Positions 1-5,272 of a stretch of 10,883 bases of DNA are shown in pieces. How positions within the stretch are numbered: the first letter of the stretch is position 1; every line of letters begins with the position of its first letter. The notes under the pieces were generated by a model. It was not told where the DNA came from. It made no database searches and saw nothing but the letters and a program-made list of their open reading frames with translations. The stretch comes from Chloroflexota bacterium (GTDB taxonomy: Bacteria > Chloroflexota > Ktedonobacteria > Ktedonobacterales > Ktedonobacteraceae): assembly GCA_005879655.1 (NCBI GenBank), contig VBJK01000494.1, positions 1-10,883 on the forward strand, in the 5' to 3' direction. The translations under genes were made by a program, and so were the position numbers.

Positions 1-100
1 GTGCAGAATCCCAAAACGTTTTGGGGAATGGGAAAATTTGGGGACCCCCAAGCCCCGCCAGGGCGGCTTCGCCAAATGCCACCCCCAATCCCTATTGGCT
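1..100. repeat. Palindrome-dense non-coding segment, possible dispersed intergenic repeat
   Basis: Short inverted repeats are packed through this stretch: a perfect 16-bp palindrome CCCAAAACGTTTTGGG at 10-25, TTGGGG/CCCCAA arms at 38-51, CCGCC/GGCGG arms at 55-66, a GGC-TTC-GCC hairpin at 65-73, and CCAAT/ATTGG arms at 85-98. An open frame runs through it to the TGA at 238-240, but its predicted product is Pro/Gly/Arg-rich, resembles no family I know and reads straight through the promoter, so I do not call it a gene. The density of palindromes fits a REP-type or other dispersed intergenic element, or the 3' end of an upstream transcription unit. Only one copy is visible here, so dispersal cannot be tested. 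Confidence 0.35.
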
Positions 101-111
101 CTCGTGTTCTA

Positions 112-142
112 GCACTAGGTAGCCAGCCTAGTGCCCTAGTGC
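112..142. repeat. Three copies of an 8-bp site (one inverted, two tandem) upstream of the promoter
   Basis: The octamer CCTAGTGC occurs twice head-to-tail at 127-134 and 135-142, and its exact reverse complement GCACTAGG lies at 112-119. The inverted pair is separated by 7 bases, and the last copy ends 8 bases before the -35 hexamer of the next promoter. This is the position expected for an activator or repressor site controlling the oxidase/phosphotransferase operon. The repeats are exact and read directly from the sequence. A regulatory role is inferred, and no known regulator family is recognised from the motif. Confidence 0.5.
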
Positions 143-150
143 ATTTCTAC

Positions 151-179
151 TTGACTCATGAGGGTTTGGCGTGTATACT
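151..179 (+). promoter_or_regulatory. Sigma-70-type promoter of the oxidase/phosphotransferase operon
   Basis: TTGACT at 151-156 (5 of 6 to the -35 consensus) is followed after exactly 17 bases by TATACT at 174-179 (5 of 6 to the -10 consensus). Transcription should begin near 185-187, giving a leader of about 60 bases before the ATG at 247. It is the best promoter-like sequence in the window and is correctly placed and oriented for the operon. Confidence 0.7.
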
Positions 180-180
180 T

Positions 181-230
181 CCCCTCCGGGGAGGCAGAGG
201 GAGGCAATGTCCTTTCCCAGCCCGGAGGGG
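181..230. repeat. 10-bp perfect inverted repeat around the operon transcription start
   Basis: CCCCTCCGGG at 181-190 is the exact reverse complement of CCCGGAGGGG at 221-230, with 30 bases between the arms and 40 bp between arm centres. The predicted start of transcription falls inside the first arm, so a full RNA hairpin would form only if transcription began earlier. A pair of operator half-sites on DNA is the alternative. The second arm ends 9 bases before the AGG at 240-242 that could serve as ribosome binding site. Confidence 0.4.
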
Positions 231-246
231 ATTGAAATGAGGAAAC

Positions 247-1365
247 ATGTATCCATTCATGACCAAAGCACGAGTTCTGGTAATTGGAGCAGGCGTAAAT
301 GGCCTGACAACCGCCCTCTGCCTATGTCAGAAAGGATACCAAGTAACGATCGTAGCCGAAAAGTTTGCCCCACACATCGTTTCTGTGGTGGCCGGTGCCT
401 TGTGGGAGTGGCCACCAGCAATCAAGAGAGTCCTGCAAGATCAGCGCTCACTGGAGCGTTCCCAGCAGTGGAGTGTGGTGTCGTATAAGAAGTTTTTTGA
501 GCTGGCAGCTGACGAGCAGACGGGTGTCTTCATCCGTCCGGCCAACTTCTACTTTCGGTACCATGTCAAGGATCATCCCTGGGAATGGCAGAAGGTGACA
601 GAGATCCGGCGCAATGTACAAGGCTTCCGCCATGATCCAGCCTTAATCAGTGAACATGGGATCAATTCACAGCTCGGCTTTTTGGATGCATACCAGTACC
701 TTGCTCCGATGGTGGACACCGATAGCTATATGAGCTGGTTACTGCATCAGGTGCAAGCAGCAGGTTGTAGGGTCTTGACTCAGCGTATTGACGGTAATCT
801 GCGCGCACAAGAACAGCAGCTCAAACAACAATTTGGCGTCGATGTGATCGTGAACTGCTCTGGCCTGGGTGCGCGCGAGCTGGCAGCAGATGATGTGTAT
901 CCTTTGCGTGGTGCACTCATACGCGTTAAGAACGATGGCAGCTGCATGCCGCCTATCACCGAGTCGCATAGTGTTGCGCAGGAAACGGACGATGAGCGAG
1001 CTATGGTCTTCATTATCCCACGCGGCAAGCATATGCTACTGCTGGGAGGACTGACCGAGCCTGACGAGTGGAGTACTGCTATCACCTTGCACAATTATCC
1101 TCCCCTCCGAGATATGCTACAAAAATGTATCGAGTTCCTCCCCATTTTAAAGCAAGCCTGTATCGATGAAGAGGAACCAGTGCGCGTCGGCCTGCGTCCA
1201 TTGCGCAGAGAGAATGTAAGGCTAGAAGTGGAAGCAGGGACGCAGATTATCCATAACTATGGTCATGGAGGGGCAGGTGTCACCTTTTCGTGGGGATGCG
1301 CTCAAGCAGTGGTCGAGCAAATGGATATAGTCTTGAGCCAGAAGGAGAAAAGTCATGGACCATGA
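247..1365 (+). CDS. FAD-dependent D-amino-acid oxidase family protein
   Basis: This 372-residue flavoprotein should oxidise a D-amino acid (or related amine) to the imino/2-oxo acid, releasing ammonia and hydrogen peroxide. The N-terminus carries a Rossmann FAD-binding motif GAGVNG (residues 14-19). SVVAGALW (46-53) matches the family's flavin-contacting segment. VNCSGLGAREL (202-212) and PLRGALIRV (219-227) are typical of the DAO fold, as is FIIPRG (255-260). VGLRPLRRENVRLE (314-327) holds Arg317, the equivalent of the carboxylate-binding arginine of D-amino-acid oxidases. NYGHGGAGVTFSWG (337-350) is the C-terminal FAD signature. No signal peptide or membrane helix is seen, so it is probably cytosolic. 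By eye, the two substrate-pocket tyrosines of pig kidney DAO (Tyr224, Tyr228) align to Arg251 and Phe255, so the substrate may not be a standard neutral D-amino acid. The ATG at 247 has only a close AGG (240-242); an ATG at 259 is a weaker choice. The gene overlaps the next one by 11 bases and so is probably co-translated with it. Confidence 0.88.
   Translation: MYPFMTKARVLVIGAGVNGLTTALCLCQKGYQVTIVAEKFAPHIVSVVAGALWEWPPAIKRVLQDQRSLERSQQWSVVSYKKFFELAADEQTGVFIRPANFYFRYHVKDHPWEWQKVTEIRRNVQGFRHDPALISEHGINSQLGFLDAYQYLAPMVDTDSYMSWLLHQVQAAGCRVLTQRIDGNLRAQEQQLKQQFGVDVIVNCSGLGARELAADDVYPLRGALIRVKNDGSCMPPITESHSVAQETDDERAMVFIIPRGKHMLLLGGLTEPDEWSTAITLHNYPPLRDMLQKCIEFLPILKQACIDEEEPVRVGLRPLRRENVRLEVEAGTQIIHNYGHGGAGVTFSWGCAQAVVEQMDIVLSQKEKSHGP
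1342..1347 (+). promoter_or_regulatory. Ribosome binding site fixing the phosphotransferase start
   Basis: AAGGAG lies 7 bases before the ATG at 1355 and within the end of the oxidase coding sequence. It supports that start and suggests translational coupling of the two genes. Confidence 0.75.
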
Positions 1366-4000
1366 ACCATCTGCTATCTCGACTATGTTTGTGCTACCGT
1401 TGGCTACAGCAGACGCTTCGTTGGAAGCGGTCGGCGGCAAAGGAGCCTCGCTTGCCCGTCTGTCGGCAGCTGGCTTACCCGTACCTCCTGGTTTTCATGT
1501 CACTACAACTGCCTACCGCTATTTCGTTACTACAAATAATTTACAGGACACACTGCTGAATATAGTTGCCACAATTGATGTCAATGATCCGACAATGCTT
1601 GACAGCGCCTCCACACAGATTGCAGAGCTTTTTGCCAGGGGCATCACGCCGCCAGAGGTGAGTAAAGCTATTCGTCAGGCATATGCTCAGCTCGGCGGAG
1701 AGAAGCTTGCTGTAGCTGTACGCTCTTCCGCGACGGCTGAAGACCTGCCGGAGATGTCTTTCGCTGGTCAGCAGGAGACATATCTCAATATCCATGGTGA
1801 AGCCATGTTACTCGATGCGGTAAAGCGTTGTTGGGCCTCGCTTTGGACGGCTCGTGCAATTGGGTATCGTGCTCGCAATAACATTGCACCTGCTACTGTA
1901 AGCCTGGCGGTCGTCGTGCAAGCACTCGTGCCTGCCGATGCATCTGGTATCTTGTTCACAGCCAATCCGCTAACTGGTGCTCGTGATCAGGTGATGGTCA
2001 ATGCGGCCTGGGGTCTGGGTGAAGCGATCGTTGGGGGGCTGGTGACACCTGATACCGTTGTTGTGGATAAGGCGACGGGCAAACTCATTATGCAGCAGAT
2101 TGGCACGAAGGATGTCATGACAGTGTGCACTGCTACGGGTACGCAAGAAGCTCCAGTACCTGCTGAGATGCGTAGCAAAGCCGTACTCACTCGTGCTCAG
2201 GCGGCTGAACTAACCTATATAGGTCTACGTATTGAAGAGCTTTATGGTCAGCCGATGGATATTGAATGGGCGTTGCAAGAAGGTCGCTTCTTTGTTGTGC
2301 AAGCTCGACCAATTACGGCTCTCCCTGCAAGGAGTACTCAGGCAAGTCCTGTGGTGTGGACGACGCCCAATGCCAAGGGACACTACGCGCGTTCCAGCGT
2401 AATTGAGCTGTTGCCGGACCCACTTTCGCCCCTCTTTGCGACCTTGGGGGTAGCAGCCTGGAATAGGGCCATGAATGCCTTTGCCAGGAAATGGGGTGTG
2501 AGTAGCCTGATTTCCCCCGAAATGTTGATGACCATCAATGGTTATGCCTACTATGACGTAACCTATCCTCCGTTGCAGAATGTGCAGATGCTATTAGTGT
2601 TGCCTCGCCTGGTTCCTTTGATGAGGGGTATTTTACGTACGGCACAGCAACGTTGGGAGCAGGAAGGTCGTCCCAGGTATGTGGCAGTGATCAAGCGTTG
2701 GCAAGAGGTAGATGTGCAGGCCGAAGTGGCTGTCCAGCTAGTCAATGGAGTACGCGAGATTACCTCTGCTGCTGCCAGCTACTATCTCACTATTCAGAGT
2801 GGCATTTTGCCCGCAGCATACCTCAGCGAAACAGTTTTTACCTTCTACTATAATCGTTCGATCAAGCAGCACGATGACCCGCCTGCTCTGACCTTGCTGC
2901 TCGGTTATGATAGTGTGCCTATTCAGGCGGAGAAATCACTTTACGATCTAGCTCAGTGGTTGCGTACGCAAAGTAGGCTAGGGGATATACTACGTAGCAT
3001 GTCCGGTGCACAATTTGCTGATGCTTATAGTTCTGCAAAATTTGCTGGTGTGAAGCCGCAGATATGGTCTGAGTTCTGTCAGCATTTCACAACTCATCTT
3101 GAGCACTTTGGGCATACCATCTATGATCTCGATTTTGCTAAAGCAGTGCCAGCTGACGATCCGGCGGCTTTGTTGGAGACGCTCAAGTTCTTCCTGAACG
3201 AGGATGCACCCAGCCCTTATCAACGTCAGGCAGCCTCCGCAGCCGCCCGTGAAGAGGCTATGCAAATGCTGCTGGACAGACTGCATGGATGGCAGCGCTC
3301 GTTATTCCAGTCCCTGCTACAACGCGCCCAACGTTTCGTCAAGTTACGTGAAGATGCACTCGCCGATGTGGGCCTGGGTTGGCCGTTGCTGCGTCGTATG
3401 TTACGTGAAGTTGGGCGGCGCATTATGGTTGCCAGAGCGATCAAGGAGGTGGATGACGTCTTCTGGTTGACTGCCGATGAGCTAGCGGAGGCTGTGCTGG
3501 CGTTTGACAATAACTGGTCAGTCGAAAATTATCAGGGCAGGGTTGCCGAGCGTCATGCCTTGTGGACGAGCCGACAGCACAGTACGCCGCCGGTGGTGCT
3601 GCCTGTTAAAGGGGGTGCCCGCTTCCTGGGTATTGACTATAGCAAGTGGTTGCCCGCAAAGACTGAGCAGGAGACGGATGATGTGCTTAAAGGGATTGGT
3701 GCCAGTCCTGGACGTATCAGCGCCACGGCACGCGTTATTCGTGGTCCTGCCGAGTTCTATCAGATGCAGCCCGGCGATATACTGGTAGCTAGAATTACTA
3801 CACCCGCCTGGACACCGCTGTTTGCGTTGGCAGCTGGCGTTGTGACTGACGTTGGCGGGCCACTCAGTCATAGCTCGATTGTGGCGCGCGAGTATCACAT
3901 TCCAGCTGTCCTCGGCACGGGTGTCGCTACCGCATGGCTATATAGTGGGCAACGCATTACCGTTGATGGCGATAAAGGGCTAGTGGAGATAGGTAATTAG
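1355..4000 (+). CDS. PEP synthase/PPDK-superfamily phosphotransferase with rifampicin-phosphotransferase-like layout
   Basis: This 881-residue protein has the domain order of rifampicin phosphotransferase (ATP-binding, large substrate domain, C-terminal phosphohistidine domain; about 870 residues), not that of PEP synthase. The ATP-grasp PPDK N-terminal domain covers about 20-322: VGGKGASLARL (26-36), VRSSATAEDLP (122-132), FTANPLTG (201-208), WGLGEAIVGG (219-228), PMDIEW (300-305) and QARPIT (316-321). A mostly helical middle region, about 323-775, begins with ELLPDPLSPLF (351-361). The swivelling domain, about 778-881, carries GGPLSHSSIVARE (834-846) with the phospho-accepting His839. The PEP/pyruvate-binding TIM barrel of true PEP synthase and PPDK is absent. 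Expected chemistry is ATP to AMP plus phosphate, with the other phosphate passed through His839 to an acceptor bound by the middle domain. That acceptor cannot be named from the sequence; rifamycins, another antibiotic or an endogenous metabolite are all possible. The start is set by AAGGAG at 1342-1347. The stop overlaps by 4 bases the end of a minus-strand gene. Confidence 0.82.
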   Translation: MDHEPSAISTMFVLPLATADASLEAVGGKGASLARLSAAGLPVPPGFHVTTTAYRYFVTTNNLQDTLLNIVATIDVNDPTMLDSASTQIAELFARGITPPEVSKAIRQAYAQLGGEKLAVAVRSSATAEDLPEMSFAGQQETYLNIHGEAMLLDAVKRCWASLWTARAIGYRARNNIAPATVSLAVVVQALVPADASGILFTANPLTGARDQVMVNAAWGLGEAIVGGLVTPDTVVVDKATGKLIMQQIGTKDVMTVCTATGTQEAPVPAEMRSKAVLTRAQAAELTYIGLRIEELYGQPMDIEWALQEGRFFVVQARPITALPARSTQASPVVWTTPNAKGHYARSSVIELLPDPLSPLFATLGVAAWNRAMNAFARKWGVSSLISPEMLMTINGYAYYDVTYPPLQNVQMLLVLPRLVPLMRGILRTAQQRWEQEGRPRYVAVIKRWQEVDVQAEVAVQLVNGVREITSAAASYYLTIQSGILPAAYLSETVFTFYYNRSIKQHDDPPALTLLLGYDSVPIQAEKSLYDLAQWLRTQSRLGDILRSMSGAQFADAYSSAKFAGVKPQIWSEFCQHFTTHLEHFGHTIYDLDFAKAVPADDPAALLETLKFFLNEDAPSPYQRQAASAAAREEAMQMLLDRLHGWQRSLFQSLLQRAQRFVKLREDALADVGLGWPLLRRMLREVGRRIMVARAIKEVDDVFWLTADELAEAVLAFDNNWSVENYQGRVAERHALWTSRQHSTPPVVLPVKGGARFLGIDYSKWLPAKTEQETDDVLKGIGASPGRISATARVIRGPAEFYQMQPGDILVARITTPAWTPLFALAAGVVTDVGGPLSHSSIVAREYHIPAVLGTGVATAWLYSGQRITVDGDKGLVEIGN

Positions 4001-4302
4001 GTTTTCCTTCTTTCTTTAATGAGCGGTGGATCATATTCTTTGTAAATTTTCTTCCCGATGCGCCACCCACGATAGCAGCCCGAGACAGCGGTTATGAGCA
4101 GCGTGGTGAGCAGTAAGCCGACCACGCTGCCCAAGCAACAGCCTAGTGGTCCCCCATGTGCTTCACCCTGAGCTTCCGGTGGTAGAGTTGACTCTGCTGA
4201 GGGTGCTTGCGGTGCGCTGGTTGTCGCTGCTGGCGCGTCAGGTTGTGTATTCTCTTCTCCTTCAGCGCTAGCGGACAGATCTTCTGGTGGTATAGGCTGC
4301 AT
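3997..4302 (-). CDS. Small single-helix membrane protein of unknown function
   Basis: A protein of 101 residues from the ATG at 4302-4300, or 103 from the ATG at 4308-4306. I prefer 4302: the AAAGG at 4313-4309 is 6 bases from that ATG but directly abuts the upstream one, too close to be useful. Numbering from the longer form, the first 50 residues are acidic and rich in Pro, Ala and Ser. One hydrophobic helix spans about 53-78 (GPLGCCLGSVVGLLL...), with Cys57, Cys58 and Cys78 near its ends, and a strongly basic tail follows (RGWRIGKKIYK and KERRKT). By the positive-inside rule the tail should be cytoplasmic and the disordered-looking N-terminus outside. The gene lies 40-46 bases downstream of upp on the same strand, so they may be co-transcribed. 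I recognise no family with a known function. Confidence 0.6.
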   Translation of the reverse strand: MQPIPPEDLSASAEGEENTQPDAPAATTSAPQAPSAESTLPPEAQGEAHGGPLGCCLGSVVGLLLTTLLITAVSGCYRGWRIGKKIYKEYDPPLIKERRKT

Positions 4303-4348
4303 ATTCATCCTTTATACAATAAAAAAAAGCTGGTCCTTCAACTGTGGC

Positions 4349-5059
4349 TTAGAGCGTGCCAAATTGGCGATCACCTGCATCGCCTAGTCCAGGGACAATA
4401 TAACCGTGATCATTGAGCCGTTCATCAAGTGCTGCGATATAGATATCGATATCGGGGTGGGCCTGTGAGAGCTTCAGTAGCCCGTATGGTGCTGCGATAA
4501 TCCCTACGTAGGAGAGCCGCTGGATGCCTTTGCGCTTGAGAATGTTAATCGCATCAATCGCAGAGCCGCCGGTGGCCAGCATAGGATCCACAGCATAGCA
4601 GACCTGTAGATCGACATGGTTGGGGAGTTGATTATAGTATTCTAATGCTTGTAGTGTTTGCTCATCACGGCGCAAGCCTAGATGCCAGATCTGAACATCG
4701 GCAATCACGTCCCGGAATCCTTCGGCCAGTCCCAGACCCGCGCGCAAAATGGGCATGACACCGATGCCGCCCGCCAGGCGCTGTCCCTGTGCTGTCTCCA
4801 GTGGTGTGTCGATGATATATGGCTCTAGAGAGAGCGATGTGGTCGCTTCGTAGGCCAGTAGCGCCCCTATTTCTTTGACTACGCGGTAAAACTCTGGGGT
4901 GGGGGTTCTGGTATCGCGCAGTACTGTCACTTTATGAGCCATGACGGGATGGCTGGAGATATGGACGCGTGGCAGGTGCAATACTTCTGTACGGCCAGGC
5001 TGTGGGATACCCTGCATTGGTAATCTGGGTTGTTTATCTTGCATGTCTGTCTCGATCAT
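4349..5059 (-). CDS. upp: Uracil phosphoribosyltransferase
   Basis: Converts uracil and PRPP to UMP and pyrophosphate, the uracil-salvage step in the cytoplasm. The 236-residue product has the UPRT landmarks in order: HPVMAHKVTVLRD (37-49), YEATTSL (70-76), VMPILRAGLGL (101-111), the PRPP-binding loop VDPMLATGGSA (157-167), and the uracil-binding loop YIVPGLGDAGDR (220-231) close to the C-terminal FGTL. The frame is open upstream to an ATG at 5173, but AAAGGAG at 5072-5066 sits 6 bases before the ATG at 5059-5057, so that start is chosen. Even so, the protein carries about 28 extra residues before the conserved core compared with the 208-residue E. coli enzyme. It is divergent from the NB-ARC gene and probably co-transcribed with the small membrane protein downstream. 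Confidence 0.93.
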   Translation of the reverse strand: MIETDMQDKQPRLPMQGIPQPGRTEVLHLPRVHISSHPVMAHKVTVLRDTRTPTPEFYRVVKEIGALLAYEATTSLSLEPYIIDTPLETAQGQRLAGGIGVMPILRAGLGLAEGFRDVIADVQIWHLGLRRDEQTLQALEYYNQLPNHVDLQVCYAVDPMLATGGSAIDAINILKRKGIQRLSYVGIIAAPYGLLKLSQAHPDIDIYIAALDERLNDHGYIVPGLGDAGDRQFGTL

Positions 5060-5065
5060 CGTGGT

Positions 5066-5072
5066 CTCCTTT
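5066..5072 (-). promoter_or_regulatory. Ribosome binding site fixing the upp start
   Basis: On the minus strand AAAGGAG is followed by 6 bases and then the ATG at 5059. This excludes the longer open frame that begins at 5173 as the likely product. Confidence 0.75.
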
Positions 5073-5097
5073 GTAGCTGTGGAAATAGTTCTACCGA

Positions 5098-5126
5098 ATT
5101 GTAACAAACTTATGTGGGGGCGTCGA
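5098..5126 (-). promoter_or_regulatory. Candidate sigma-70 promoter of upp
   Basis: On the minus strand TCGACG (5126-5121, 4 of 6 to -35) is followed after 17 bases by TACAAT (5103-5098, 5 of 6 to -10). Transcription would start near 5090, about 30 bases before the upp ATG, with the ribosome binding site inside the leader. Confidence 0.45.
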
Positions 5127-5155
5127 GTGTTATAGAAAAGCTGTCTCTCTACTTT

Positions 5156-5167
5156 TGTGTGCACACA
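5156..5167. repeat. Perfect 12-bp palindrome in the upp / NB-ARC divergent region
   Basis: TGTGTGCACACA reads the same on both strands. It lies about 66-77 bases upstream of the predicted upp transcription start and about 105 bases before the NB-ARC start codon. A second perfect palindrome, AACCATGGTT, is at 5196-5205. Either could be an operator, but the motif matches no regulator I can name. In particular it lacks the spacing of a CRP-type TGTGA-N6-TCACA site. No convincing promoter for the NB-ARC gene was found in the region. Confidence 0.3.
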
Positions 5168-5272
5168 CAACATCCCTCGCTTAGCTTGTGGCCAGAACCA
5201 TGGTTTTACTACCTCTCTCTTGTTTATATTCCTTCATACAGCAACTAACATTTTTAACTTTGAGGGAGCATC

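Noticed and set aside
209..239. CRISPR-repeat-like sequence ending in GGGGATTGAAATG
   Set aside because: It resembles the 3' end of type I/III repeats, but there is one copy only, no spacer structure and no cas gene. The inverted repeat and the nearby ribosome binding site explain it better.
1..240. 79-residue open frame from the window edge
   Set aside because: Low-complexity product with no recognisable family, runs through palindromes and the operon promoter, and ends inside the oxidase leader.
1355..4000. Assignment as phosphoenolpyruvate synthase (ppsA)
   Set aside because: The phosphohistidine domain is C-terminal and the PEP/pyruvate-binding barrel is missing, so PEP synthesis is not supported.
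4309..4348. Intrinsic terminator after upp (eight-T run on the minus strand)
   Set aside because: The bases before the T run do not form a convincing GC-rich stem, and the run lies just before the next gene's ribosome binding site.
5060..5173. Longer upp product beginning at 5173
   Set aside because: The added residues would span the candidate promoter, and the ATG at 5059 has a strong, well-spaced ribosome binding site.
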